Notes: a model not told the origin generated them from the letters alone. Shown: positions 18,883 to 28,987, counted from the stretch's first letter. The stretch: DNA of 64,000 bases from Defluviicoccus sp. (GCA_022823775.1 JAJEHI010000135.1:62001-126000), one strand, 5' to 3'. Numbers and translations: made by a program.

Positions 18883-19395
18883 GTGCCGAGACTTCCGGGC
18901 GCCTTGGCGGTTGCCGTCGCGGCGGGCGTGTTCGCGCTTCTTCCGGTCTCCTCGCCGCAGGCCCAGCAGCACGGCGCCGGGATGCACAAGCTCGGTGAAT
19001 TGACAGTCGAGTCGCCTTGGGCGCGGGCGAGCGCCGGTGCGGCGAGGGCGGGTGCGGCCTATCTCAAAATCGTCAATGCCGGAGCGGAGAATGATCGGCT
19101 GATCGGCGTTTCCGCGCCGGTCGCGGAACGTGTCGAGTTGCATACCCACACGATCAGCGAAGGCGTGATGCGTATGCGGAAGGTGGACGCGGTCCCGGTT
19201 CCCGGCGGCAAGTCGGCCGAACTGACACCGGGCGGCCACCATGTGATGCTGATCGGGTTGCGCGCGCCGCTGAAGGAAGGCGAGATGTTCCCGCTGACGC
19301 TCACCTTCGACAAGGCGGGGACGATGACCGTGACCGTGGCCGTGGGCTCAATCGCCGCGCGCGGCCCCGGCATGAAGCACCGCGACCGCAAGTGA
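18883..19395 (+). CDS. copper chaperone PCu(A)C family protein
   Basis: VESPWARASAGAARAGAAYLKIVN...ERVELHTHTISEGVMRMRKVDAVPVPGGKSAELTPGGHHVMLIGL; M-x-M and H-x-H region. Confidence 0.9.
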   Translation: MPRLPGALAVAVAAGVFALLPVSSPQAQQHGAGMHKLGELTVESPWARASAGAARAGAAYLKIVNAGAENDRLIGVSAPVAERVELHTHTISEGVMRMRKVDAVPVPGGKSAELTPGGHHVMLIGLRAPLKEGEMFPLTLTFDKAGTMTVTVAVGSIAARGPGMKHRDRK

Positions 19396-19403
19396 GCAGG
19401 GCT

Positions 19404-20606
19404 TCAGCCGGCCTCCGGCTTCCGCCGATACACCACCCCGGCTTCCGCGAGGCGTGAGACCTCCGCCTCGTCGTAGCCGAGTTCCTCCAGGATCGCCGCG
19501 TTGTCGGCCCCGAGCCAGGGCGCGTTCGAGCGGATTTCGGCTGGAGTCTCCGTGAACCGGGCCGCCGGCCGGGGTTGCCGCACCGGGCCGAGCTCCGGGT
19601 CTTCCCGCACTTCGACGATTCCGTTCTCGATCACCTGGGCGTCCTCGATCACCTCGCCGCAGCGGAGTACCGGCGCGGCGGGGACGACCTCCCGATCGAG
19701 GCGTTCGAGGATTTCCGCCGTCGGCCACTTGGCGATCTCCTCGTTCATGATCGTGCGGCGCTCGGTCCGGTTTTGGCCGCGCGCGGCGGCGGTCTTGAAA
19801 CGCGGGTCCTCGATCAACTCCTCGCGGCCGAAGGCGCGGCACATCCCGGCCCATTCCGCGTTGGAGATGACGGCCGCGGTGATATAGCCGTCCAACGTCC
19901 TGAAGATCAGGTCGGGACCCGCCTGCTGGCGAGCCGGGTCCTGCTCGTTGTCGAGGAAGGTGAGCGGCGAGCTCGCCTCCGGCCAGAGATAGGCGACCAT
20001 GGTATCCAGCATGGCGAGCCGGACGTGCTGCCCCTTGCCGGTGCGCTCGCGCGCGAACAGCGCCGCCGTGATGGCCTGCGCCGCGGTCACCGAGGTCGTC
20101 TTGTCGGGGACGATGGTCCGCACCATGCGCGGCCGGCCGGTCTCGTTGTCGGTCTGGATGTCGCAGAGCCCGGAGAGCGCCTGGATGACGCCGTCATAGA
20201 CCCGCTGATGCGCATAGGGGCCCGTCTCGCCGAACCCGCTGATCGAAACGAAGATTATGTCGGGCCTGAGCTCGCGGACCGCGTCCTCGCCGAGCCCCAT
20301 GCGCTCGATCGCGCCCGGGCGGAAATTCTGCACCAGCACGTCGGCGGTCGCGGCGAGCCTGCGCACGATGGCGAGTCCCTCGTCGGTCTTGAGGTCGACG
20401 CAGAGCGAGCGCTTCGACCGGTTGCAGGAGAGAAACGACGCCGACATGCCGCGATGGACGACGCCATATTGCCGCATGATGTCGCCCGCGGGCGATTCGA
20501 TCTTGATCACATCTGCGCCTTGGTCGGCGAGCATCATGGTCGCCACCGGTCCGGAGACCATCGTGGTCAAGTCGAGCACGCGGATACCGTCGAGGGGGCC
20601 CGGCAA
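19404..20606 (-). CDS. CaiB/BaiF CoA-transferase family protein
   Basis: PLDGIRVLDLTTMVSGPVATMMLADQGADVIKIESPAGD...RSKRSLCVDLKTDEG. Confidence 0.95.
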   Translation of the reverse strand: MPGPLDGIRVLDLTTMVSGPVATMMLADQGADVIKIESPAGDIMRQYGVVHRGMSASFLSCNRSKRSLCVDLKTDEGLAIVRRLAATADVLVQNFRPGAIERMGLGEDAVRELRPDIIFVSISGFGETGPYAHQRVYDGVIQALSGLCDIQTDNETGRPRMVRTIVPDKTTSVTAAQAITAALFARERTGKGQHVRLAMLDTMVAYLWPEASSPLTFLDNEQDPARQQAGPDLIFRTLDGYITAAVISNAEWAGMCRAFGREELIEDPRFKTAAARGQNRTERRTIMNEEIAKWPTAEILERLDREVVPAAPVLRCGEVIEDAQVIENGIVEVREDPELGPVRQPRPAARFTETPAEIRSNAPWLGADNAAILEELGYDEAEVSRLAEAGVVYRRKPEAG

Positions 20607-20609
20607 GGT

Positions 20610-21266
20610 TCAGACCTCCGGCACGCCGCGCCCGCCATAGTTCCGCGGATAGGTCTCCGCATAGGCCGGGCGCGCTCGCATGCGGATGCGGTAGTCGCGC
20701 AGGAATTCCGGAATCGGGAGCTCATAGCGCTGGGCCGTATCGAGACACGACATGAAGAGAATGTCGGCGATGCTGATCTTGTTCCCCATCAGGAACGGAC
20801 CCGCTTCCGTTATCCTTTGTTCCATACATTTCAGCTGGTGGTCGAAATATTCGATCGCCGCGCGGACGGCGATCGGGGAGGCGCCGTATTCCTGGACCAG
20901 CTCGCCGTGGCGCCGAATGTTGTAGATCGCGTTGGCGTCCAGCTCGCTCATCGTGAAGAAGCACCATTCGAGCAGCCGAGCCCGCGCGAGCGCGTCGTTC
21001 GGCACATAGAAGTCATCCGGCACCGGAAACGTCTCGGTCATGTAGCCCATGATCGCGGCGCTCTCGGTCAGGCAGATATCGCCGTGGACGATGGCCGGGA
21101 TCTTGTGGCGCGGGTTGATCGCCAGGAATTCCGCGGTCTTGGTTTCGCCGGTGCGCGGACCGATCGGGCGGTGCTCGTAGTCGAGGTCGAGCTCTTCCGC
21201 GAGCCACAGCGTGCGGTGGGTCCGATTGGTGCCGGCGCCCCAGAGGACCAGCTTCTCCGTCGTCAT
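20610..21266 (-). CDS. glutathione S-transferase family protein
   Basis: ATG at 21266; INPRHKIPAIVHGDICLTESAAIMGYM. Confidence 0.9.
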   Translation of the reverse strand: MTTEKLVLWGAGTNRTHRTLWLAEELDLDYEHRPIGPRTGETKTAEFLAINPRHKIPAIVHGDICLTESAAIMGYMTETFPVPDDFYVPNDALARARLLEWCFFTMSELDANAIYNIRRHGELVQEYGASPIAVRAAIEYFDHQLKCMEQRITEAGPFLMGNKISIADILFMSCLDTAQRYELPIPEFLRDYRIRMRARPAYAETYPRNYGGRGVPEV

Positions 21267-21328
21267 GTCGCTACTCCCAGAGCGCTTGCACAGTAGAGCA
21301 AGGTCTTTCGAAATCGAAGCGGCGGAAC

Positions 21329-22261
21329 TCAACCGATCGCACGCAGGACACGGGCGATCTCCTCCGCTTCGGTGATGCCCGCGACGATGACCTGGTCGAG
21401 ACCGGCGTCGCGGTATTCTCGGATACGCGCACGCACCGCCCGTTCCGTCCCGCACGCGGCGTGGGCGGCGAGCACCTCGGGGCCGATCATCCGCTCCACC
21501 CTGGCCCAGTCCTCCGCCGCATAGGCCGCACGAAGCGCCTTCTGGTCCAGCTCGACTCCCGCCGCCTCCAGGTTGGGACCGTGATGGGCGCCGCGCAACA
21601 CGAAGCCGAGCGCCCGCTTCAACTCCGACGGGGCCTCGCCGATCCGGGTATAGACCTGCCCGTACCGTGCCGTGTCGCTCTTTCCGAGCCTTGCGATGCA
21701 CTGGCGAAGGAATGGAACCGAGACCGTCGTCGACAGCAGAACGCCGTCGGCCTCGCGGCCCGCGAGCGCCAGCATGCGCGGCCCCGACGCGGCAAGGACG
21801 ATGGGGATGTCGCGCGGCGCGTTGATCAGACCGCGGCCGCCGAGCCGGTAGATCGTGCCCTGGTGGTCCAGGGTCTCGCCCGCGTACAGGCGGCGGCAGA
21901 TCTCGATCGACTCGGCGATCCGGGACAGCGGACGCTCGGCCACGATGCCGGCGGCGTCGAGATCGCCCGGCGCGCCGACGCCGAACGAGAGCACCACCCG
22001 CCCCGGGTAGAGCTCGTCGAGCGTCGCCGCCGTCATCGCGGCGTAGACCGGGTGGATCGAGAACGGGCTCAGCGCCATCAGCGCGATCTCGAGCCTTTCG
22101 GTCGCCGCCAGCGCGGCGCCGGCCAGAGCCACCGGATCGCGCAGGAAGAGGTGTGTGGCGATCCAGAGCGTCTTGGCGCCGCCCGACTCGGCGGCGCGGG
22201 CCTGCGCCGCGATCTCGCGCGCGGGCGAAAAACAGTCGAGGGAGACGCCGAGGTCAGACAT
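21329..22261 (-). CDS. LLM class (luciferase-like) oxidoreductase
   Basis: ATLDELYPGRVVLSFGVGAPGDLDAAG, IPIVLAASGPRMLALAGREADGVLL. Confidence 0.87.
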   Translation of the reverse strand: MSDLGVSLDCFSPAREIAAQARAAESGGAKTLWIATHLFLRDPVALAGAALAATERLEIALMALSPFSIHPVYAAMTAATLDELYPGRVVLSFGVGAPGDLDAAGIVAERPLSRIAESIEICRRLYAGETLDHQGTIYRLGGRGLINAPRDIPIVLAASGPRMLALAGREADGVLLSTTVSVPFLRQCIARLGKSDTARYGQVYTRIGEAPSELKRALGFVLRGAHHGPNLEAAGVELDQKALRAAYAAEDWARVERMIGPEVLAAHAACGTERAVRARIREYRDAGLDQVIVAGITEAEEIARVLRAIG

Positions 22262-23489
22262 CGAAACCGTAATGCTCGCCCAGGACGCGGCGCAGGTCGC
22301 CGAGGTCGGCCTTGACCGCGGGTACTGGAGCGGATGGCGCCGCGCCGACATCCTTGAGCCCCGAGGCGGTGGCGATCGCGACGACCGTGTCGCCGCGCCG
22401 GATCGTCCCCGCGGCGCCCAGCCGGTCGATGGCGGCGAATGCCGCGGCCGAGGACGCCTCCACGAACAGCCCGGAATTCCGCGCGAGCGTCGCCTGCGCT
22501 CCGAGGATGGCGCTGTCGTCCAGGGCTACGGCGATCCCGTCGGTCCGGCGGAGCGCCATCAGCGCCTGCGCGGTGCTGCGCGGGATGTCGATGGAGACCG
22601 CGACGGAGCCCGCGTTCCGCTCGACGGCGGGAGGCATCGGATCGTCCGAGGAAAGCCCCGAGGAGAGCGATCCCGACACCTCCGCCGCGACCAGCCGCGG
22701 CAACCCGTCCGTCCACCCCCAGCGCCGCATCTCGTCGAATCCCTTCCACAGCCCGAACAGCGCGTCGCCGTAGCACACCGGAAGAACGCACCAGTCGGGC
22801 ACGCGCCAGTCGAGCCCTTCCGCGATTTCGTAGGCCAGCGTCTTGTATCCCTCGATGCCGATGGGGTTGCTCCCGGCCGTCGGTCCGAAGAAGGGTGAGG
22901 TCGGGAACCAGCCGAATTCCTCCACCGCCCGCGACAGGATGCGCCAGCGATCTTCCTTCTCCGCGCATTCGAGAACCATCGCACCCGTCGCCCGGATTTG
23001 CCCCACCATGGGACCCGCGGCGCCCTTGAAGGTGAGCACCACGCAGGGCAGGCCCGCGCGCGCGGCATAGGATGCGGCCGCCGCCCCGGCATTGCCGGAC
23101 GAGCTGGTGGCGATAACCGTGGCGCCGGCGGAGACCGCCCAGGAGACCGCGACGCTCGCCAGCCGGTCCTTGAAGGACCATGTCGGGTTGCGGGTCTCGT
23201 CCTTGACGAGGAGCGTTTCGCACCAGGTCGAAGAGATCGGAAGGAGCGGCGTCATTCCCTCGCCGAGGCTGACCGCCTCTCCGGCGTCCAGCGGCAGCGT
23301 GTCCGCGAAGCGCCACAACGTCCGGGGAGCCGCCGGCAGGGCATTCCGGTCGGGTGGGGTCGATTCGTCGTAGACGACGCCGAGATTCGCCGCCACCCCG
23401 TCTCTCTCGCAGGCGCCGCAGGCGCGGTCGAAACTTTCTAGCGGGTAGGAACGTCCGCATCGGATGCAGGAAAGCGACGTCGGTTTCAT
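22254..23489 (-). CDS. threonine synthase-like PLP-dependent enzyme
   Basis: MKPTSLSCIRCGRSYPLE zinc-ribbon-like start; KDETRNPTWSFKDRLASVAVS, SSSGNAGAAAASYAARAGLPC. Confidence 0.88.
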   Translation of the reverse strand: MKPTSLSCIRCGRSYPLESFDRACGACERDGVAANLGVVYDESTPPDRNALPAAPRTLWRFADTLPLDAGEAVSLGEGMTPLLPISSTWCETLLVKDETRNPTWSFKDRLASVAVSWAVSAGATVIATSSSGNAGAAAASYAARAGLPCVVLTFKGAAGPMVGQIRATGAMVLECAEKEDRWRILSRAVEEFGWFPTSPFFGPTAGSNPIGIEGYKTLAYEIAEGLDWRVPDWCVLPVCYGDALFGLWKGFDEMRRWGWTDGLPRLVAAEVSGSLSSGLSSDDPMPPAVERNAGSVAVSIDIPRSTAQALMALRRTDGIAVALDDSAILGAQATLARNSGLFVEASSAAAFAAIDRLGAAGTIRRGDTVVAIATASGLKDVGAAPSAPVPAVKADLGDLRRVLGEHYGFDV

Positions 23490-23522
23490 GCCGCCTGCCC
23501 GTCCACGCCGCTCGCCCGGCGG

Positions 23523-24548
23523 TCAATCATGGTCGCCGCCCAGTTCGATGACCGTGCCGCCACCGGCATCGATCGCCCGGCGCTCGATATGCTGGGCCGT
23601 GATCAGGTCCTGGATCGGCAGGCCGATCGACTTGTAATAGGTGATTTCGTCATCGGTTTCCCGGCCCGGTCGGGCGCCCGCGACGATGTCGGAGATTCCG
23701 GCGACCTCGTCCTCGCGGATCGCGCCTTCGGCGATCGGGATGGCCAGGTCCCCCGCGTTGGCGAGACTGTCGGCAGGGCTGTCGATGACGAGTTTATCCG
23801 CCCGGACGACCGTCTCGGTATCGACTTCGCGGGCCGTCGCCTGGTTGGCGCCCGCCGCGGCGACGAAGGTTCCCGGACGGAGGTCGCGGCCGAGAACGAC
23901 CGGTTCCGACGATGTCGTTGCCGCGACGACGATATCGGCCTCGCCGAGCGCTTCCGACGTCGAACCGGCGAGCGCCACGTCATCCGGCATGTCGGGCTGG
24001 GCCCCGATCCAGTCCGCGAAGGCGCGGGCGCGGGACTCGCTCCTGCCCGCGATCAGCACGCGCCCCAGGTCGTGGGTGCGCGCGAGCGCCTGAAGCTGGT
24101 TGCGGGCGACGCGCCCGGCGCCGACGACCGCCACGACGCGGGAATCGGCACGCGCGAGACGGCGCGCTGCGGCCCCGGTTCCGGCCCCGGTCCGCAGATC
24201 CGTCAAATAGCCCCCCTCCATGACCGTGCGGGGATGCCCTGTCTCTCCGTCGAACAGCGTCACGATCGCCGACATCCGGGCGACGCCGCGTTCGGTATTG
24301 CCGAAGAAGTCGGAGACGACCTTGACGCCGTACCCCTCGCCGTTCTTGAGGAACGACGGGTTGAAGATAGCGACGCCGGGCGGCGTTTCGGACACCACGA
24401 AGCTTCGCAATCCCTCGACGCTTTCGCCGGAAGCGAGCCGGGCGAACGCCTCCTCCTGGATCGGGATCGCCGCATCCATGTCGATCAACGACCGGACATC
24501 GTTCTCGGTCAGGATTCGAAGCCGCACCGCCGACCCTCCCCGGTTCAC
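23523..24548 (-). CDS. ornithine cyclodeaminase family protein
   Basis: GYGVKVVSDFFGNTERG, VVGAGRVARNQLQAL, GTFVAAAGANQATAREVD. Confidence 0.9.
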   Translation of the reverse strand: MNRGGSAVRLRILTENDVRSLIDMDAAIPIQEEAFARLASGESVEGLRSFVVSETPPGVAIFNPSFLKNGEGYGVKVVSDFFGNTERGVARMSAIVTLFDGETGHPRTVMEGGYLTDLRTGAGTGAAARRLARADSRVVAVVGAGRVARNQLQALARTHDLGRVLIAGRSESRARAFADWIGAQPDMPDDVALAGSTSEALGEADIVVAATTSSEPVVLGRDLRPGTFVAAAGANQATAREVDTETVVRADKLVIDSPADSLANAGDLAIPIAEGAIREDEVAGISDIVAGARPGRETDDEITYYKSIGLPIQDLITAQHIERRAIDAGGGTVIELGGDHD

Positions 24549-24618
24549 TGATAGGAGCGGGGCGGTTCCGGGTCAACGCGGGTCCGATATGGCATAGTCG
24601 CGCCCGAAGGAGAAAGGC

Positions 24619-25977
24619 TTGGCGCTGCTCGCGATACACAACGCACGGCTCGTAACCGAGACGTGGGAACGGCCGGGCGGCATCGTCGTCGGCGATGACG
24701 GTCGAATCGAGGCGCTGGTCGACGCGGACGTTCGGCCCGATGCGGAAACCGTCGTCGATGCGCGGGGGCGACTCCTCTTTCCGGGCTTCATCGACGCGCA
24801 TGTGCACATGCGCGATCCCGGCTATCCGCACAAGGAGACTTTCGCCACCGGTACGCTTGCCGCGGCGTGCGGCGGGGTAACGACCGTAATGTGCATGCCG
24901 AACGCCGATCCGCCGGCCGATTCCGCCCGGGGGATCGAGGCCATGCGCGCCGCCGGGGAGGGGAGGAGCCTGGTGGATTTCACGATCCAGGCCGGGGTTA
25001 CGCAGGATAACATCGCCGATATTCCGGCCCTCTGGAATGCTGGGGTGTCATCCTTCGAGGCGTTGCTGTCGGATGCCCCGGCATCGATGCTGCTGGACAG
25101 CGACGGCCTGATCCGGGCGGCGGAAGCGGTTGCCGCTTGCGGCGGGGTGATCGGAGTCTATACGGGCGACCGGGCACTGGTCGAGGCCGCTCTCGACAGG
25201 CTCGCCGGCCGCACCGATTTCGCGGCGTTCGCCGAAGCGCGCGCGCCGCTCGGCGAAGCCATGGGGCTCGCCCGTCTGATCGAGGCCGCGCGCGCGACCA
25301 GGGCCCGGATCGTGGCGCGCCAGGTCTCCACGGCCCGCGGCTTCGCGACGATCGAGGCTGCTCGACGGGGCGATCCATCGCTTTCCATCGCCGTTGAGGT
25401 GACGCCCCATCACTTCCGTCTCGACACGGGCGCGGTCGACCGGCATGGGCCGTTCGCCCTGATGGTGCCCCCGCTGCGCGCGCCCCACGACCGTCAGGCT
25501 TCCCGCAAGGCTCTCGCGTCGAACGCGGCCGACTTCGTCGGGTCCGACCACGCGCCGCACGCGATGGAAGAAAAGAGCCGCTCCACCCCTTGGGAGGTCC
25601 CGGGCGGCACTCCCGGGCTCGATACCATCGTTCCGGCGACGGTCGATCTCGCCGCGTCGGGGGAAATTCCCTGGACCCGCGTCGCCGCCGTATTGTCCTC
25701 CGTGCCTGCGCGGCTGTTCGGGATCGGCCACCGCAAGGGCCGGCTCGCCGTGGGAACCGACGGCGATCTGGTGCTTATCGACCCCGAGCTTACGAAGACC
25801 GTCGATGCCGGTTCGATTCGTTCCCGCGCCGGGCGCTCGCCTTTCGAAGGAATGACGCTCACCGGCTGGCCGGTGCTTACGGTTTTGCGCGGCCGCGTGA
25901 TCGCGCAAGACGGGCGTTATGCCGGGGGCGAGCCAAGTGGGCGCTGGCTGCCGCGCGGCGAGGTCGACTGGAGCTGA
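24619..25977 (+). CDS. dihydroorotase/allantoinase-type amidohydrolase
   Basis: LLFPGFIDAHVHMRDPGYPHKETFATGTLAAACGGVTTVMCMPNADPP; FVGSDHAPH. Confidence 0.9.
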   Translation: MALLAIHNARLVTETWERPGGIVVGDDGRIEALVDADVRPDAETVVDARGRLLFPGFIDAHVHMRDPGYPHKETFATGTLAAACGGVTTVMCMPNADPPADSARGIEAMRAAGEGRSLVDFTIQAGVTQDNIADIPALWNAGVSSFEALLSDAPASMLLDSDGLIRAAEAVAACGGVIGVYTGDRALVEAALDRLAGRTDFAAFAEARAPLGEAMGLARLIEAARATRARIVARQVSTARGFATIEAARRGDPSLSIAVEVTPHHFRLDTGAVDRHGPFALMVPPLRAPHDRQASRKALASNAADFVGSDHAPHAMEEKSRSTPWEVPGGTPGLDTIVPATVDLAASGEIPWTRVAAVLSSVPARLFGIGHRKGRLAVGTDGDLVLIDPELTKTVDAGSIRSRAGRSPFEGMTLTGWPVLTVLRGRVIAQDGRYAGGEPSGRWLPRGEVDWS

Positions 25978-25980
25978 GCG

Positions 25981-26694
25981 ATGTTCGGAGAAGCGGGGCG
26001 GATCGGGCTCATCGTGCCGGCCAACAACGGCGTGCTGGAACCGGAACTGTGGTCGGTCCTGCCCGACGGCGTCGCGCTCTACGCCACCCGGATCCTGGCG
26101 CGCGGCGAACTGACACCCCAGGCCGTGCACGCGATGGAGCAAAATGTCGACCGCGCGGTGGACGAGCTGGCGGCGACCGGGGTCGACGTGATCGTCTACG
26201 CCGACATGGTGACGACCTTCATCATGGAACCCGGGTGGAACGAGGCGCGCACCCGGGAAATCGCCGTGCGCACCGGCTGTGCCTGCATTTCCGCCTGGAC
26301 GGCGCTGCGCGATGCGCTGGCGCATCTGGGCATCGAGCGTTTCGCCCTGGGGACGCCCTATCCCGCGGCGATCCACGCGTTCGCGCCGCCGTTCTTCACG
26401 GAGCGCGGGTTCTCCATTGCCGACGACGCCACGCTCGACATCCGGGAGATGGCCGAGGTCCCTCGGGTCGATGCCGGGCGGCTTCGCGGCCTGGTGACCG
26501 GGCTCGACTTCGCCGATGCGGATGCCGTGGTGCTGCTCGCCACCGACCTGCCTACCTTCGAATCGCTCGAAGACCTTGCCGCGATGGCCGGGCGGGCGGT
26601 GCTGAGCTCTAACCAGACGATTCTCTGGTCGGCGCTGCGGACCGTCGGCAACGACGCGGCGATCCGCTCCCTGGGGCCGCTGTTCCGGGACTGA
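25981..26694 (+). CDS. Asp/Glu racemase / arylmalonate decarboxylase / maleate isomerase superfamily protein
   Basis: RIGLIVPANNGVLEPELWSVLPDGVALYATRI...LSSNQTILWSALRTVG. Confidence 0.78.
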   Translation: MFGEAGRIGLIVPANNGVLEPELWSVLPDGVALYATRILARGELTPQAVHAMEQNVDRAVDELAATGVDVIVYADMVTTFIMEPGWNEARTREIAVRTGCACISAWTALRDALAHLGIERFALGTPYPAAIHAFAPPFFTERGFSIADDATLDIREMAEVPRVDAGRLRGLVTGLDFADADAVVLLATDLPTFESLEDLAAMAGRAVLSSNQTILWSALRTVGNDAAIRSLGPLFRD

Positions 26695-26706
26695 AGCGGC
26701 AGGAGA

Positions 26707-26730
26707 CGCCGGGCCGAACCCGGCCCGGCG
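26707..26730. terminator. Hairpin between convergent genes, possible bidirectional terminator
   Basis: CGCCGGGCC-(6 nt)-GGCCCGGCG 9-bp stem; no T-run. Confidence 0.5.
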
Positions 26731-26754
26731 CCACTCAATCCCCGCGGGCGTCCC

Positions 26755-27744
26755 CTATTTGAGGATCAGCCCGTGCTTGTCCCTGGCGGGAACCTTGTCG
26801 ATCACGCCACGCTTCTGGGCCATTTCAAGGAACGCCCATTGCGCGTCGATCACCTTCTCGTTCCAGTTCGTCAGGAACACCCGCTTCTCCGACAACAGGC
26901 GGCGATACACGTCGGCCTGCGCCTGGTTCTTCACGGCGGCGAGCTTGCCGTACTTCTTCACCGCGGCGGCGAGATTCTTGGGGTCGCGCAGCCATTCCCA
27001 GGACTCGTGGGAAGCCGCGACGAAGCGCTTGGCCCGGTCAGGATCCTCCTCGACCCAGCTCCGCCACGCGACGATCGGCGCCGACCAGACCACCGGGTAG
27101 CCGGTCTTCTTCTTCCAATACGCGTTCGCCGAGAAAATCGAGCGGTACTTGTCCGGTTGGGCCAAAGCCGCGACGGTCAACGAGGAGATGTTGAACATCG
27201 AATCGACCTTGCCGCTCTCCAGGAACTTGAACAGCGCCGGAGCGGCGGCCTGCACGAAATCGGTGTCCTTGAGGACATCGACACTGTAGGCGTCGATCAG
27301 GGCGGCCCGGGTCGCCTTGAACGCGCCCGCGCCGGTCGACCAGCTCGAGAACTTCTTGCCGCGAAGGTCGGGGACCGCCTTGAACGGGGTCTCGTTGCGG
27401 ACCATCACCTCCTGCATCACCGTGAGCCCGCCGCCGATGACGACCCAGTCGAGCCCCTTGTTGATGCGGGCGATCGCCGCTGTCCCGGGATAGTAAGTGA
27501 CCATGCACTCCTTCGCCGGCAGGCCCGCGACGTGTCCGCGGAACGGCCGGGCGTCGATGGTCAGGTCGATCCCGTGTTTGGCGTAGATCCCCGCATCCTT
27601 GGCGCCGAACGCGCTGAGGACGAAGACGCTGTTTCTCGGAACCGTGGTGGTCACGGGCTTGAGGGCCTGGGCGAGCGCGGGAGCCGAGACCGCGATGGCC
27701 GCAAGAACGGAGAAGCCTCCGAGCAGCAAAGGCTTTTTGAACAT
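26755..27744 (-). CDS. NMT1-like ABC transporter substrate-binding protein (orphan)
   Basis: Sec signal MFKKPLLLGGFSVLAAIAVSAPALAQA; PDLRGKKFSSWSTGAGAFKATRAAL. Confidence 0.82.
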   Translation of the reverse strand: MFKKPLLLGGFSVLAAIAVSAPALAQALKPVTTTVPRNSVFVLSAFGAKDAGIYAKHGIDLTIDARPFRGHVAGLPAKECMVTYYPGTAAIARINKGLDWVVIGGGLTVMQEVMVRNETPFKAVPDLRGKKFSSWSTGAGAFKATRAALIDAYSVDVLKDTDFVQAAAPALFKFLESGKVDSMFNISSLTVAALAQPDKYRSIFSANAYWKKKTGYPVVWSAPIVAWRSWVEEDPDRAKRFVAASHESWEWLRDPKNLAAAVKKYGKLAAVKNQAQADVYRRLLSEKRVFLTNWNEKVIDAQWAFLEMAQKRGVIDKVPARDKHGLILK

Positions 27745-27948
27745 CTGATTCCTCCCTTCGATTTGTCCGGCGGCCCGCCTTGCCGGTCTCGGGAGGCGAA
27801 CCGGTGCGCTCATGCTGGGTGGGGGCGGTGCAACTGTCAAGTCGCGCGAAGTGCCGGGTCCGCTCCTTGGCACGGTTCCGGCCCCCCGCCATAATGACCG
27901 CGGGCCGCGCGCGGCACCCGCGGCGCGGCGGAAAGCGGGGGGATCGGC

Positions 27949-28953
27949 ATGAAGCTCGACATCTACAACCACATCTTTCCGGTCAAATATTTCGAGCGGA
28001 TGCAGGAGGTCATCCCCAACAAGGGGCCGATCAAGCGCTGGCTCAACATCCCCGTCCTCTACGACGTCGAAGCGCGGCTTCGGATGATGGACGGCTTCGG
28101 CGAGTATCAGCAGATCCTGTCGAACTCGATGCCGCCCATCGAGTTCATCGCCGGACCCGACCGGACGCCGGAGCTCGCGCGGCTCGCCAACGACGGTATG
28201 GCGGAGCTCTGCCAACGCTATCCCGACCGCTTTCCGAGCTTCATCGCCTCGCTGCCGATGAACAACATGGACGCGACGGTCAAGGAGATCGACCGCGCCA
28301 TCGTCGAGCTCGATGCCTGCGGCGTGCAGATTTTCAGCCACGTCAACAACCGGCCGCTCGACGAGCCCGAGTTCTACCCCCTGTTCGAGAAAATGGCCGG
28401 GCACGACCTGCCGATCTGGCTGCATCCGGCGCGCGCCGCCAATCACCCGGACTATCTCACGGAAGACAAGTCGAAGTACGAGATCTGGTGGACCTTCGGC
28501 TGGCCCTACGAGACCTCCACGGCAATGGCCCGGATCGTGTTCTCGGGCATTTTCGACAAGCTGCCCGGCATCAAGATCATCTCGCACCATCTGGGCGCGA
28601 TGATTCCCTATTTCGAAGGCCGCGTCGGACCCGGCTGGGACCAACTCGGCACGCGGACGGCGGACGAGGACTACGAAGCGCTGCTGGCCTCGATGAAGAA
28701 GCGCCCCGTCGACTATTTCAAGATGTTCTACGCCGATACCGCGACCTTCGGCTCCGATGCCGCGACCGATTGCGGGCTCGCGTTCTTTGGCGTCGACAAG
28801 TGCCTGTTCGCGTCCGATTGCCCGTTCGATCCCGAGGGCGGACCGATGTATATCCGCGAGACCATCCGCATCCTCGACAATCTCGGGGTCACCGACGCGG
28901 AGCGCGACGCGCTTTATCTCGACAACGCGAAGAAGCTCCTGAAGCTCAACTGA
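27949..28953 (+). CDS. amidohydrolase family protein (ACMSD-like)
   Basis: YNHIFPVKYF, LPIWLHPARAANHPDY, IKIISHHLGAMIPYFEGRV, CLFASDCPFDPEGG. Confidence 0.88.
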   Translation: MKLDIYNHIFPVKYFERMQEVIPNKGPIKRWLNIPVLYDVEARLRMMDGFGEYQQILSNSMPPIEFIAGPDRTPELARLANDGMAELCQRYPDRFPSFIASLPMNNMDATVKEIDRAIVELDACGVQIFSHVNNRPLDEPEFYPLFEKMAGHDLPIWLHPARAANHPDYLTEDKSKYEIWWTFGWPYETSTAMARIVFSGIFDKLPGIKIISHHLGAMIPYFEGRVGPGWDQLGTRTADEDYEALLASMKKRPVDYFKMFYADTATFGSDAATDCGLAFFGVDKCLFASDCPFDPEGGPMYIRETIRILDNLGVTDAERDALYLDNAKKLLKLN

Positions 28954-28987
28954 AGGGCCGGCGCGGGCCCGCCACGAGTTTTCGATT

